From the NCBI GenBank assembly GCA_965213645.1, contig CBDBZX010000004.1, positions 620,001 to 684,000 of the forward strand: 64,000 nucleotides of DNA. Reading direction: 5' to 3'. The notes beneath the pieces are model-generated. The model was not told where the DNA came from, ran no database searches, and worked only from the letters and a program-made list of their open reading frames with translations. Shown here piece by piece: positions 33,245 to 44,649 of the stretch. The stretch is from CBDBZX01 sp965213645. Lineage in GTDB: Bacteria; Deinococcota; Deinococci; Deinococcales; Trueperaceae. Position 1 is the stretch's first letter, and every line of letters starts with the position of its first letter. The position numbers and the translations under genes are program-made.

Positions 33245-34543
33245 ATGAAGAAAGTTTTGTTAGCCCTTCTCTCGCTAGGTCTGCTGTTCGGCACGGCCCA
33301 AGCGCAAACGACCATCCGCGTCGCGGGCGGGGCGGTTGGAATCGAGCTAGAACTCAGCCAGCAGCTCGCTCAACAGTACATGGAGCAAAACCCCGACGTG
33401 ACCGTTGAGGTCATTCAAACGCCGGACTCCACCGACGACCGCTTCGCGCAGTATCTGCAAATTTTCGAAGCGCAGTCGCCCGACATTGACGTGATGCAGC
33501 TCGACGTCATTTGGCCCGGTCAGCTTGCGCAGCACCTCGTCAACCTCTACGATTATGAGGGCGTGCAGCAGATTGCTGACCAGCACTTCCCCGCCATCGT
33601 CGAAGCGAACACCGTTGACGGCAACCTCGTCGCCATCCCCTGGTTCACCGACGCGGGACTGCTGTACTACCGCACGGACCTTTTAGAGGAGTACGGCTAC
33701 GACGGCCCGCCCCAGACCTGGACCGAACTCGAAGAGATGTCGCAAACCATCCAAGAGGGTGAGCGTCAGGACAATCCCGACTTCAACGCTTTTGTCTGGC
33801 AAGGCAACTCGTACGAGGGTCTGACCTGTAACGCTTTAGAGTGGATTTACTCGGCAGGCGGCGGACAGATCATCAGCCCCGAGCAGGTCATCACCGTCAA
33901 CAACCCCGCCGCGGTAGACATCGTCAGCCGCGCCGCTGAGTGGGTCGGCACCATTTCGCCAAGAGGGGTCACGGGCTTCGCCGAAGAGGACGCTCGCAAC
34001 TTCTTCCAAGCGGGCAACGCTGTCTTCATGCGCAACTGGCCCTACGCCTACAGCATCATGAACGCGGACGGCAGCCCCGTCGCAGGGAACTTCGATGTGT
34101 CCCCCTTACCCGCTGGCGAGAACGGTCAATCCGCCGCAACCTTAGGCGGTTGGAACCTGGGCGTGTCGCGCTACAGCAACAACGTCGAAGCGGCTGTAGA
34201 TGTCGCCAAGTTCTTTACCTCAGAGGAAGCGCAGAAACTTCGCGCGATTCAGGGCACCTTTAACCCGACGATTCCCGCCCTGTACGAAGACCAAGAGGTC
34301 TTGGAAGCCGTGCCCTTCTTCGGCAGCCTCTTCGACGTTTTCACGAACGCCGTGGCGCGTCCCTCGGCTCCGGCAGGTGCCCAGTATAACGAGGTCTCCC
34401 GCCAATCCTTCACCGCCGTGCACAACGTCTTGACGGGTAACGAAGAGGCCGATGTTGCCCTCGAACTCCTCGAGCTCGACCTGCAAGACTTGACGGGTTT
34501 TGAAACGGGTGAGCCGCAAACTGAAACTGGCTCAGCTCAGTAG
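33245..34543 (+). CDS. Sugar ABC transporter substrate-binding protein (trehalose/maltose type)
   Basis: Periplasmic receptor that delivers an oligosaccharide to the MalF/MalG-like permeases encoded next. 432 residues with a Sec signal (MKKVLLALLSLGLLFGTAQA, cleavage after AQA). The family-1 fold is shown by VTVEVIQTPDSTDDRFAQYLQ, VMQLDVIWPGQLAQHL, AIPWFTDAGLLYYRTDLL and the YNEVSRQSFTAVHNVLTG C-terminal block, typical of ThuE/TreS-type alpha-glucoside binders. The alpha-glucosidase encoded downstream supports this. A close paralog lies at 58367-59668. Confidence 0.9.
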   Translation: MKKVLLALLSLGLLFGTAQAQTTIRVAGGAVGIELELSQQLAQQYMEQNPDVTVEVIQTPDSTDDRFAQYLQIFEAQSPDIDVMQLDVIWPGQLAQHLVNLYDYEGVQQIADQHFPAIVEANTVDGNLVAIPWFTDAGLLYYRTDLLEEYGYDGPPQTWTELEEMSQTIQEGERQDNPDFNAFVWQGNSYEGLTCNALEWIYSAGGGQIISPEQVITVNNPAAVDIVSRAAEWVGTISPRGVTGFAEEDARNFFQAGNAVFMRNWPYAYSIMNADGSPVAGNFDVSPLPAGENGQSAATLGGWNLGVSRYSNNVEAAVDVAKFFTSEEAQKLRAIQGTFNPTIPALYEDQEVLEAVPFFGSLFDVFTNAVARPSAPAGAQYNEVSRQSFTAVHNVLTGNEEADVALELLELDLQDLTGFETGEPQTETGSAQ

Positions 34544-34580
34544 GCGCAACATGGTGAAATCGGTAAAAGTTTAACCGTTA

Positions 34581-34615
34581 GGAACCGGACCGGGCTGGTA
34601 GCTCTGTCCGGTTCC
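34581..34615 (+). terminator. Attenuating terminator between binding protein and permeases
   Basis: A perfect 10-bp stem GGAACCGGAC/GTCCGGTTCC with a 15-base loop followed by TTGTTATT. Partial readthrough would give the usual excess of binding protein over permease. Confidence 0.7.
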
Positions 34616-34704
34616 TTGTTATTCACTATTCCTTAAAACACTGTGGCGTTTAATGTTAGAGTTGAATTAGAGCGTGAATTTTATCTAAATTAAGGAGGTA
34701 TCTC

Positions 34705-35814
34705 GTGGCTGAATCGCGAGTCCAAGTTGTAAAGCCGAAGCAGAAGGACGGCACTTCGGAGTTAGCGCGGCGCGAAGAGCGCACGGCGCTGTGGCTCTTA
34801 GTCCCCACCTTTATCGTGCTGCTTTTAATCGGTATCTATCCGCTAGGTCAGGTGTTTGTCTCGAGCTTCACCAATCAGCGTTTCGCGGGGGGGAACGATT
34901 CGGTAGCGGAGTTCGTCGGCTTTCAAAACTACAGCAACCTCTTGTCCATGACCTTTCGCCAAGTGCCCGCCGAGACGAACGACGACGGTAGCGTCGCGAG
35001 AGGCGAGAACGGCAACATCGAGTACCAAAACGAGCGTATCTTTTTGCGTAGACTCGAGACCAACCGCCGCTACGACGCTGTTGGTGCGTTTAACCTCTTC
35101 GGCAACCGTTACGTACTGGGCGCAACCAACGCCGCCTTTATCCGCGCGACGTGGGATACACTTGTCTTCACCGTGGGCTCGGTTTTCTTCGAGACACTTT
35201 TAGGGATGATTATTGCGCTCGCCTTGTCGGTAAAATTCATAGGCCAAGGTGTCATGCGAGCGGCGATGCTCGTCCCTTGGGCCGTCATCACGGTAGTCTC
35301 GGCGCGTATCTGGGAGTGGATGCTCCAGTCTACCCGGGCGGGCTTTTTCAACGCCTTTTTTCAAGATATGGGTTGGACACAGCGTAACATCGGCTTCTTC
35401 CAGGACGCCACCTGGCAAATCCCCAGCATGATCGTCATGGACGTGTGGAAGACGACGCCCTTCATGGCGCTCTTGCTCTTAGCAGGTCTCGCGACGATTC
35501 CTAAAGAACTTTATGAAGCCGCTAAGGTGGACGGTGCCAGTCCCATCCGGCAGTTTTTCTCCATCACCCTGCCGCTCTTAGCACCAACTTTAGCCGTCGC
35601 GCTCATCTTCCGCACGCTGGACGCGCTCCGTGTGTTCGACGCCTTCCAGGTAGTCTTAGGACGGCAGCGCTATTCGATGGCAAGCTACGCGCAAGACGTA
35701 CTTATTAATCAGCAGCAGGTCGGGCTTTCGTCGGCGGCCAGCGTGGTGATTTTCGTCATCATCTTCGGCTTTGCGATTGCCTATACCCGCGCCTTTGGAG
35801 TGGAGGAGTCATGA
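34705..35814 (+). CDS. Sugar ABC transporter permease, MalF type
   Basis: Inner-membrane channel subunit. Six or seven membrane helices in 369 residues; the cytoplasmic EAA loop that docks the ATPase is YEAAKVDGASPIRQFFSITLPLLAP (about 272-296). A non-helical insert of roughly 90 residues between helices 1 and 2 (about 65-150) lies on the periplasmic side, as in MalF. The start is GTG with an AAGGAGG ribosome site. The ATPase (MsmK/UgpC type) is not encoded nearby and is probably shared with other importers. Confidence 0.92.
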   Translation: MAESRVQVVKPKQKDGTSELARREERTALWLLVPTFIVLLLIGIYPLGQVFVSSFTNQRFAGGNDSVAEFVGFQNYSNLLSMTFRQVPAETNDDGSVARGENGNIEYQNERIFLRRLETNRRYDAVGAFNLFGNRYVLGATNAAFIRATWDTLVFTVGSVFFETLLGMIIALALSVKFIGQGVMRAAMLVPWAVITVVSARIWEWMLQSTRAGFFNAFFQDMGWTQRNIGFFQDATWQIPSMIVMDVWKTTPFMALLLLAGLATIPKELYEAAKVDGASPIRQFFSITLPLLAPTLAVALIFRTLDALRVFDAFQVVLGRQRYSMASYAQDVLINQQQVGLSSAASVVIFVIIFGFAIAYTRAFGVEES

Positions 35815-36656
35815 GTAAAGAGACCCGTAAAGTCATCAGCAATATCTTCTTTTGGCTACTGATTGTCGTCATTTTTGTCTACTTGATGTTCCCCTTTTAT
35901 TGGGCGTTCATCTCCGCTCTAAAGCCTGAGAGCGAACTCATCCGCACGCCGACCACATACTACCCCCACGACCCGACCCTGCAAAACTTCCGGGCCGTTT
36001 TGCAGAGCGGTGACTTCTTGCGCGGGCTTCTCAACAGCACCATCGTCGCTTTTTGTGTAACAGTGTTGAGCCTCTTGGTCGGTTCCTTTGCAGGCTACGC
36101 TTTAGGCAAGATGCGCTTCCGTGGCAAATCGCCCTCGTTGTATGTGATTTTAGCGATGACCATGTTTCCGCAGATCGCGGTGTTGGCGGGTCTCTACGCG
36201 GTGATCCGTCTGCTCTCGCTGCCGCCGATTTTCAGCATGATTCTTTCCTACATGCTCTTCACGCTGCCCTTTACGGTGTGGGTCTTGACCTCATTCTTTA
36301 GAGGACTACCCGACTCGCTCCTCCAAGCCGCGCAGGTGGACGGGGCGAACATGATGCAGACCTTTTGGCGCGTGCTCTTGCCGCTGACAGCTCCTGCGCT
36401 CGTAACCACGGGGCTTTTAGCCTTTATTCAAGCGTGGAACGAGTACCTCTTCGCACTGACCTTTACGGTCACGTCGCCTGAGTCGCGTACCGTGCCTGTC
36501 GCCATCGCGCTCTTTTCGGGGGAGGTCTCGAGGCAAGAACCCTTCGGCGAGATTATGGCGGCAGCGGTGATCGTGACGATTCCGCTGGTTGCGCTGGTGC
36601 TGATCTTCCAGGGGCGCATCGTGGACGGGCTGACGGCGGGCGCGGTGAAGGGATAA
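35811..36656 (+). CDS. Sugar ABC transporter permease, MalG type
   Basis: Second channel subunit, 281 residues and six helices. The N-terminal helix is IFFWLLIVVIFVYLMFPFYWAF, and the EAA loop is LQAAQVDGANMMQTFWRVLLPLTAPAL (about 172-198). Its ATG overlaps the MalF stop by four bases. The operon ends at a strong terminator. Confidence 0.92.
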   Translation: MSKETRKVISNIFFWLLIVVIFVYLMFPFYWAFISALKPESELIRTPTTYYPHDPTLQNFRAVLQSGDFLRGLLNSTIVAFCVTVLSLLVGSFAGYALGKMRFRGKSPSLYVILAMTMFPQIAVLAGLYAVIRLLSLPPIFSMILSYMLFTLPFTVWVLTSFFRGLPDSLLQAAQVDGANMMQTFWRVLLPLTAPALVTTGLLAFIQAWNEYLFALTFTVTSPESRTVPVAIALFSGEVSRQEPFGEIMAAAVIVTIPLVALVLIFQGRIVDGLTAGAVKG

Positions 36657-36699
36657 GAAGCGTTTCAGCTAGTCAGCTTGTCAGGAAAGTTGTAAATAT

Positions 36700-36723
36700 A
36701 GAGGTGGTGCACGTGCCACCTCT
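36700..36723 (+). terminator. Intrinsic terminator after the permease operon
   Basis: AGAGGTGG/CCACCTCT stem with loop TGCACGTG followed by TCTTTTTTG. Confidence 0.85.
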
Positions 36724-36822
36724 TCTTTTTTGTTATTTTCGCAAGCCGCTGAGATAGATAACAGCATGTATCATCTTCAAACTTGCGTGCTAGGCGTCAG
36801 TTTTCTCGAGTGAGCGTATTTG

Positions 36823-36874
36823 TGACCAGATAGTATCTGCTGTTTTCATGACCAGATGCTACCTGCTGCTTTTT
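36823..36874 (+). promoter_or_regulatory. Tandem 26-bp operator-like repeat before the alpha-glucosidase gene
   Basis: Two adjacent copies of a 26-base unit (36823-36848, 36849-36874), each beginning TGACCAGAT. The first contains the perfect dyad CAGATA-G-TATCTG; the second has the weaker CAGATGCTACCTG. They end 14 bases before ATG 36889, over the expected promoter, so a dimeric repressor bound to both would block transcription. Confidence 0.6.
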
Positions 36875-36888
36875 GGTACAACGTAAGC

Positions 36889-38535
36889 ATGTCTCATTCA
36901 ACCTACCACCGCTGGTGGCAAACTGGCATCATCTATCAAATTTATCCGCGCTCATTTCAAGACAGCAATAATGACGGCGTAGGAGACTTGCAAGGGATTC
37001 GTAAGAGGTTGGACTACCTCCAGTCCTTGGGCGTAGACGCCATCTGGCTCTCGCCGATCTACCCTTCACCGATGCACGACTTCGGCTACGATGTTGCGGA
37101 TTATGTGGACATCCACCCACTTTTCGGCACGATGGAGGATTTCGACGCGCTCTTAGAAGAGGTGCACAGCCATGACCTCAAGCTGATTTTAGACCTCGTT
37201 CCGAACCATACCTCAACAGAGCACGCTTGGTTCCAGGAATCGCGCAGCAGCCGCGATAACCCGAAGGCCGACTGGTACACCTGGCGTGACCCGAAGGCGG
37301 ACGGCGGCCCGCCGAACAACTGGTTGTCCTGCTTCGGCGGCCCCGCTTGGACCTTCGATGAGGTGAGAGGTCAATACTACCTCCACAGCTTCGAGTATAG
37401 GCAGCCCGACCTCAACTATCACAACCCTGAGGTAGAAAGTGCGCTCTTCGAGACGATGCAGTTTTGGCTCGGTAAGGGTGTGGACGGTTTCCGCGTGGAC
37501 GTTATCGAGTTTATGCTTCAAGACCCGCATCTGCGCGACGAACCCGAAAATAAGGTTTGGGACGGCGTCGAGCCCTACGGCAAGCTGAACCATATCTATT
37601 CTCGCAATCAGCCCGAGGTACATACGCTCATTAAAAAGATGCGGCGCGTGGTGGACAGCTACAGCACACTAGGGCAGGAGCGCGTGCTCATCGGCGAGAT
37701 GTTCATTTTCGATGAGACGCTGATGGCGTACTACGGCCTCGCTGACGAGTGTCACCTACCTTTCAACTTCAACCTCATCTACAACGACTGGAACGCGCCC
37801 ACCGTGCGCCGCATCGTCGAACTTTACGAGGCGTATCTGCCGCCGGGCGCGTGGCCCAACTGGGTTTCAGGCAACCACGACCAGCACCGCGTGGCGACGC
37901 GGGTCGGGCTCGAGCAAGCGAGGGTTGCGCAGATGCTACTCCTGACGCTGCACGGCACGCCCTTCGTCTACTACGGTGAGGAAATCGGAATGCGCGACGT
38001 GGAGATTCCCGCCGACAAGGTCAAAGACCCGCCCGCCGTGAATCAACCGGAGGTGGCACACCTCTTGGGGCGCGACCCCGAGCGCACGCCGATGCAGTGG
38101 GACGATTCGTCCAATGCAGGCTTTACAAATGGAGAGGTCGAACCGTGGCTACCGCTTGCGGATGACTTTGAGAAGAACAACGTTCAAGCGCAGATGGGCG
38201 ACGGAACGTCAATGCTCGCTCTTTTCAAGAGGTTGACCGAACTGCGCAGAAGCGAGAGTGCGCTCAGTATCGGCGCGTACGAAGAGGTCGCCGTAGGAGA
38301 GGCGGACGGCGATGTCTTTGCCTACCTTCGTTCTGCCAAAGATGCGGACAGCTTTTTAGTTGTGCTGAATCTGAGCGCGAATGAGCATAGCCTCGAGCTA
38401 CCCCTCCCGCGTTATTCCCCTAAGGCTGAGGTGGCAGTCTCGAGCACCATGACCCATCAAAAAGAGGTCGAACTAACTAAGCTCGACCTCGCCGCGAATG
38501 AAGGGTTGGTGCTGCGCCTAACCGAAAGCGACTAG
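36889..38535 (+). CDS. Alpha-glucosidase, GH13 (oligo-1,6-glucosidase/trehalose-type group)
   Basis: Cleaves alpha-glucosides brought in by the adjacent importer. About 548 residues with all GH13 regions: IYQIYPRSFQDSNNDGVGDL, DLVPNHTS (region I), GFRVDVIEF (nucleophile Asp), IGEMF (acid Glu) and SGNHDQHR (region IV, transition-state Asp). The start ATG at 36889 matches family N-termini (HRWWQTGIIYQIYPRS); an ATG 11 codons earlier lies in the operator repeat and is less likely. It has its own control region, separate from the transporter operon. Confidence 0.92.
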   Translation: MSHSTYHRWWQTGIIYQIYPRSFQDSNNDGVGDLQGIRKRLDYLQSLGVDAIWLSPIYPSPMHDFGYDVADYVDIHPLFGTMEDFDALLEEVHSHDLKLILDLVPNHTSTEHAWFQESRSSRDNPKADWYTWRDPKADGGPPNNWLSCFGGPAWTFDEVRGQYYLHSFEYRQPDLNYHNPEVESALFETMQFWLGKGVDGFRVDVIEFMLQDPHLRDEPENKVWDGVEPYGKLNHIYSRNQPEVHTLIKKMRRVVDSYSTLGQERVLIGEMFIFDETLMAYYGLADECHLPFNFNLIYNDWNAPTVRRIVELYEAYLPPGAWPNWVSGNHDQHRVATRVGLEQARVAQMLLLTLHGTPFVYYGEEIGMRDVEIPADKVKDPPAVNQPEVAHLLGRDPERTPMQWDDSSNAGFTNGEVEPWLPLADDFEKNNVQAQMGDGTSMLALFKRLTELRRSESALSIGAYEEVAVGEADGDVFAYLRSAKDADSFLVVLNLSANEHSLELPLPRYSPKAEVAVSSTMTHQKEVELTKLDLAANEGLVLRLTESD

Positions 38536-38545
38536 CGGCTAGCGA

Positions 38546-40492
<1,947 letters not shown>

Positions 40493-40705
40493 AGTGTGAG
40501 TCCTCCAACTCCTCATTACTTTACGCCTAGTGTACCGTGGCTAGCGAGGAGTTGAGGGGCATGTATCGCCTTGAGAGGACAAACAGTGCCAGACGTCAGA
40601 CTCGTAGTTGACGCCGTCTGGTAAAGAGGTAACGGCCAAGGAAGAAGCGCCGCTATAACGGCGCTCCGCACTTAGTGACACATTGTAAATCAGACTCTGT
40701 AACGA

Positions 40706-41200
40706 CTAGAAGTGCAAGTTCACCCCGGCCCTAGCCCGAATATAGGTGTCGAAATCCTCGATTAATACCCCAGGTTGCACCTCACCGAAAACGCCAAAAC
40801 GCCCCAAGCGAAGCTCGCCGCCCCCAACTGCGTGGAGGCCGAAAGGTCCGTTATCTATGTTGTCGACGATGTCCTCGACGTTGTCCGGCTGGTCTTCAAA
40901 AAAGACGTCTGCGCCCGCGCCGAAGTAGGCTTTGCTCTGCGTAAGTGGTAAGCCGATATTGTAGAGCAAGTTACCGCTGATGAGTCTAAAGGTGTCGAAG
41001 TCCGAGCTTATCTCAGCGGCAGCCCGCACGCTAAAGCCCGCCAAGAGCCCTACCCCTAGCTGCGCGCTGAGCCCAATGGATTCGTCATCCGAGTTGGTAG
41101 GTGGGGCGACGCCTCCGCCAAGGTAGAGGTCTTGCGCTAAGGCCGACGACCCTAGTAGCACCAAGCACAGGATTGTATATATGAGTTTTTTCACTGACAA
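40706..41200 (-). CDS. Small outer-membrane beta-barrel-like protein
   Basis: 164 residues with a Sec signal (MSVKKLIYTILCLVLLGSSALA, cut before QDLYL). The rest alternates polar and hydrophobic residues with glycine turns (LSAQLGVGLLAGFSVRAAAEI, ELRLGRFGVFGEVQPGVLI) and ends in LHF, the aromatic C-terminus favoured by barrel insertion. Eight strands would fit. An acidic loop (DQPDNVEDIVDNIDNG) is probably surface-exposed. Function unknown. Confidence 0.65.
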   Translation of the reverse strand: MSVKKLIYTILCLVLLGSSALAQDLYLGGGVAPPTNSDDESIGLSAQLGVGLLAGFSVRAAAEISSDFDTFRLISGNLLYNIGLPLTQSKAYFGAGADVFFEDQPDNVEDIVDNIDNGPFGLHAVGGGELRLGRFGVFGEVQPGVLIEDFDTYIRARAGVNLHF

Positions 41201-41462
41201 CCTCCTCGAGTTGTAGTAAAGATGTTAAGACGAGCCTACCGGAACACCATGAGTAAATGCTTTGCCTGACGGCCTAAAGGTTCATTAAAAGTGCTTCATT
41301 AAAGAGATGAACGTTAAAGTTCATGAGGGGGCTCGAGTCATAGCAAGCGTTAGCAACCCTGAGCTTGAGCATGTAAGCAATACGCTTGTTCACAATAACG
41401 CGGTCTTCGTCCTCTCTACCCGCTAGCTTTTTTAGGAGACCGCCGAATGCTGAGGTAGGGCG

Positions 41463-41475
41463 TAGACTGTGAGGT
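41463..41475 (+). promoter_or_regulatory. Leaderless promoter of the ABC exporter (TAGACT, 7-base gap)
   Basis: TAGACT at 41463-41468 and seven bases before ATG 41476. The preceding gap (41201-41462) shows no convincing gene. Confidence 0.55.
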
Positions 41476-43374
41476 ATGGCTCGAGCCACCCGATCATCAA
41501 CAACAAATTCAAGAAGTGTACCGGAGGATTCATCCTCCGAGCGCTCCGCCGACCTGTCTCAACTCAAGCGACTATTCGCTTACACCAGACCCTACAGAAT
41601 GCCGCTCATCACGGGCATCCTCGCCGTCATCGTCGCGAGCGTCTTGGGCTTTGCCTTTCCGCTCATGGCACGCGAGCTGTTTGACACGGCCTTTGCAGGT
41701 AGAAACGACCCTAATCTCAACTTGGGTCTCAACACCATCACCTTTCTTCTGGTAGGCATCTTCGTCGTGCAAGCGCTCTTCAACTATCTGCGCGTCTACT
41801 ACCTTGCGCTAGTGGGGGAGGGCGTCGTCGCGGACTTGCGCCGCACGCTCTATGACCACCTCGTCGGGCTCTCGGTGCGCTTTTTCGAAGAGCGCAAAAC
41901 GGGCGAAATCACCTCTCGTTTAACGTCGGACATCGCCACCGTGCAGGGCGTCGTCTCGCAGGCGTTAGCGCAGTTCGTCAATCAGCTCATCACGCTCGTG
42001 GGCGGCATTGCGATTCTCTTCTATCTGGACGTGAAACTCACGTTGGTCATGCTCTCTATCGTGCCTGCCGTTGTGCTCGCAGGTGCGTACTTCGGGCGCA
42101 AGCTGCGGCGCATCAGCACCGAGTTTCAAGACCGCGTGGCGAGCGCGAACGCCTCGGCGGAGGAGGCCATCACGGGCATTCGCGTGGTCAAGTCCTTTAC
42201 GGCGGAAGGCTTGGAGCGGGAGCGCTACGGCGACCTCATCCGCGATTCTTACAGCGTGGCCTTGCGCCGCGCACGGGTAAGGGCGGCCTTTATCCCGAGC
42301 ATCATTTTCGCGACCTTTAGCGCTATCGCCGTCGTGTTTTGGTACGGGGGACGTCTGGTCCTAAACAACCAACTTCCGGCGGGCGACCTCATTGCCTTTT
42401 TGCTCCTGACGCTCTTCGTCGCGGGCTCGATCGCGACCTTTCCAGCGCTTTACAGTCAATTTCAGGAGGCGCTAGGCGCGTCGAAGCGCATCTTCGACCT
42501 CTTGGACGAAGAGAGCGATTTGCCTGAACCCGAAACGCCGCAGGTGCTCTCGAGCGTTCAAGGTCACTTAGCCTTCGAAGCGGTCTCCTTTCGTTACGGT
42601 GATATAGCGGATAGTTCGGATGGCGCAGTTGGCAAGCTTATGAACGATAGAGGCGACGCGCTCGTCCTCAAAAACCTCTCGCTCAGCGCCGACCCCGGCG
42701 AAGTTGTGGCGCTGGTCGGACCGAGCGGCGCGGGCAAGAGCACGCTGATTACGCTCATTCCGAGGTTTTACGACCCTAGTCAAGGGCGTGTGACGCTCGA
42801 CGGCGTGGACCTGCGCCAGTTGGACACGCACGCATTGCGGCGGCACATCGGCATCGTGCCGCAGGAGACGCAACTCTTTTCGGGGACGGTGGCGGAGAAT
42901 ATCCGCTACGGCAAACCGGAGGCGACGGAAGAAGAGTTAGAAGACGCCGCCAAAGCCGCCAACGCACACGACTTCATCACGGAGTTTCCGAATGGTTACG
43001 CGACGGTTGTCGGGGAGCGCGGCGTCAAGCTCTCGGGCGGGCAGCGGCAGCGCATCGCGATTGCGCGGGCGCTCCTCAAAAACCCTAAAATCCTCATTTT
43101 GGACGAGGCCACCAGTTCGCTCGACTCCGAATCCGAAGCGCTGGTGCAAGCGGCTTTAGATACGCTCATGCAGGGACGCACCGTGTTCGTCATCGCGCAC
43201 CGCTTGTCTACAATTCGCAATGCGGACCGCATCCTCGTCTTAGAGAGAGGTCAGATTATCCAAAGTGGTACGCACGCTGCGCTCATGGCGCAGGGTGGGC
43301 TCTACCGCGACCTCTACGAGAAGCAGTTTCGGCAGGAGGAAGTAAGCCGGATTCCGATTGATTCGCTAACATAG
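41476..43374 (+). CDS. ABC exporter, fused membrane and ATPase domains (MsbA-like)
   Basis: A half-transporter that would work as a homodimer to export lipids or drugs. 632 residues: six membrane helices in about 45-345, then the nucleotide-binding domain with Walker A GPSGAGKST (about 415-423), signature LSGGQRQRIAIARALL, Walker B ILILDEATSSLD and H-loop IAHRLSTI. An insert of some 20 residues (DIADSSDGAVGKLMNDRGDA) precedes the LKNLSL strand. Substrate is not predictable. The stop codon lies inside a perfect 11-bp hairpin. Confidence 0.92.
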   Translation: MARATRSSTTNSRSVPEDSSSERSADLSQLKRLFAYTRPYRMPLITGILAVIVASVLGFAFPLMARELFDTAFAGRNDPNLNLGLNTITFLLVGIFVVQALFNYLRVYYLALVGEGVVADLRRTLYDHLVGLSVRFFEERKTGEITSRLTSDIATVQGVVSQALAQFVNQLITLVGGIAILFYLDVKLTLVMLSIVPAVVLAGAYFGRKLRRISTEFQDRVASANASAEEAITGIRVVKSFTAEGLERERYGDLIRDSYSVALRRARVRAAFIPSIIFATFSAIAVVFWYGGRLVLNNQLPAGDLIAFLLLTLFVAGSIATFPALYSQFQEALGASKRIFDLLDEESDLPEPETPQVLSSVQGHLAFEAVSFRYGDIADSSDGAVGKLMNDRGDALVLKNLSLSADPGEVVALVGPSGAGKSTLITLIPRFYDPSQGRVTLDGVDLRQLDTHALRRHIGIVPQETQLFSGTVAENIRYGKPEATEEELEDAAKAANAHDFITEFPNGYATVVGERGVKLSGGQRQRIAIARALLKNPKILILDEATSSLDSESEALVQAALDTLMQGRTVFVIAHRLSTIRNADRILVLERGQIIQSGTHAALMAQGGLYRDLYEKQFRQEEVSRIPIDSLT

Positions 43375-43479
43375 CGAATCAATCCGAGCGTAGCGAGTAT
43401 GAAAGAAGATACGGATGGAGCGGTATGGAATATCATCGAGGCTTTTTCTCGGTGATATGGAATTAAGTGGAATCCGTAT
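43357..43479. repeat. Two hairpins at and after the ABC exporter stop
   Basis: First, ATTGATTCGCT/AGCGAATCAAT with loop AACAT (43357-43383), spanning the TAG stop. Second, a nested structure with outer arms ATACGGAT/ATCCGTAT (43409-43416, 43472-43479) and inner arms ATATCATCGAG/CTCGGTGATAT (43430-43458). Either could terminate transcription or stabilise the mRNA end; the second is REP-like. Confidence 0.6.
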
Positions 43480-43505
43480 GAGCCGGGTCTAGCGAGTTTT
43501 TATTG

Positions 43506-44627
43506 TCAGTTACCGAAGGTGTAGAAAAACTCGAGCATCGCCCGCGTCGCGTCTGGTCCTTTAGGGTCGGTGAACGTGCCCGCCGCACTCCCGCCGGCCC
43601 AAGCGTGCCCCGCGCCGTGAACGCGCCAATGCTCGAGCCTCACCCGTCCCCCATCTAAATAGCGCGTGCGTGTATAGGGTCGTCCACCCGCGACTTGCCC
43701 CTTCTCGGTGCGCTTCTCATAGCGTTTGCTCGCCGCTCTCGAGATGACCTCATCCCCATTGCGCGGACTCACTGTGTTGTCACGGTCTCCGTGAAAGACG
43801 ATGGTCGGTACAGAACTAGGCGCGGCAACCCCTTCTCCGCAGCCTCTTTGCATCGCCATCATCGCCGAGGGGAGGTCTTTGGCTGCGCCGTGGGGAAGAC
43901 CCGAATGCACGCAGGCGGCGGCAAAGAGGTCGGGATATGCCGCACCCATAATCGCTGCCATTGCGCCGCCCGCCGAGAGGCCCGCGACATAGACGCGCTT
44001 CGCGTCTACTGGATAGCGGCTCATCACCTGGCGCGTCATCCCCGCGATGAGCGAAGGTTCGCCCGTGTCACAGCGCTGATCGGTTTCCTTAAACCAGTTC
44101 CAGCACTTGTTAGGGTTGGCGCTATTAGGCTGCGCCGGGTAGAGCACCAAGCACAGCTCCTCGTCGGCCTGAAGGTTCATCTGCGTGCCTGCGGCGAAGT
44201 CGTCGGGGTCTTGGGTGCAGCCGTGCAGCATAACGACAAGAGGTAGTTTTTGGTTCTCTTGAATACCTTTTGGAACGTAGAGCTTATAGCCGCGCGTGCC
44301 TGCGCTGTTCGAGTAGGTGTCCGAGAGAAACTGTCCTTGACCTAGTGCGGCACTTGGGGCTGAAGTGGCTCGAGGCGGAAAACTTTGGGATAAGTCAGGG
44401 ATAAAGTCCCCAAAAGACTGAGCGCCCTGTGACGCCTTTTGACGCGCCGCTTCCGGTAAGGCGTGCGCCAACTTCTCCACCGCGACGCGCACTGCGCTCG
44501 TACTACCTTGGCTCTGAAATGAGTTCTGAAGCGTCTTCTGAATCTTCTCTGTCGCCGCTTGCATCTGACCTGTACGGGTTAGTTTGGCAGCCTCTTTTAG
44601 CGCCGCTTTCATTTTCTCGTTCATCAT
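43506..44627 (-). CDS. PHB depolymerase family esterase
   Basis: Alpha/beta-hydrolase esterase of 373 residues. LPLVVMLHGCTQDPDDFA (about 130-147) supplies the oxyanion region, GLSAGGAMA (about 219-227) the nucleophile serine, and VFHGDRDNTV and HGAGHAW the acid and base. The N-terminal 90 residues are a helical Ala/Gln-rich segment without a signal peptide, so it may act inside the cell rather than on extracellular polyester. Related proteins include feruloyl and acetylxylan esterases, so the substrate is uncertain. An RHH regulator follows upstream on the same strand. Confidence 0.85.
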   Translation of the reverse strand: MMNEKMKAALKEAAKLTRTGQMQAATEKIQKTLQNSFQSQGSTSAVRVAVEKLAHALPEAARQKASQGAQSFGDFIPDLSQSFPPRATSAPSAALGQGQFLSDTYSNSAGTRGYKLYVPKGIQENQKLPLVVMLHGCTQDPDDFAAGTQMNLQADEELCLVLYPAQPNSANPNKCWNWFKETDQRCDTGEPSLIAGMTRQVMSRYPVDAKRVYVAGLSAGGAMAAIMGAAYPDLFAAACVHSGLPHGAAKDLPSAMMAMQRGCGEGVAAPSSVPTIVFHGDRDNTVSPRNGDEVISRAASKRYEKRTEKGQVAGGRPYTRTRYLDGGRVRLEHWRVHGAGHAWAGGSAAGTFTDPKGPDATRAMLEFFYTFGN

Positions 44628-44649
44628 GCCCCCTCTAATCTATGAATGA

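Noticed and set aside
41274..41489. 71-codon minus-strand frame before the ABC exporter
   Set aside because: It overlaps the exporter's promoter and start, has no recognisable feature and no ribosome site.
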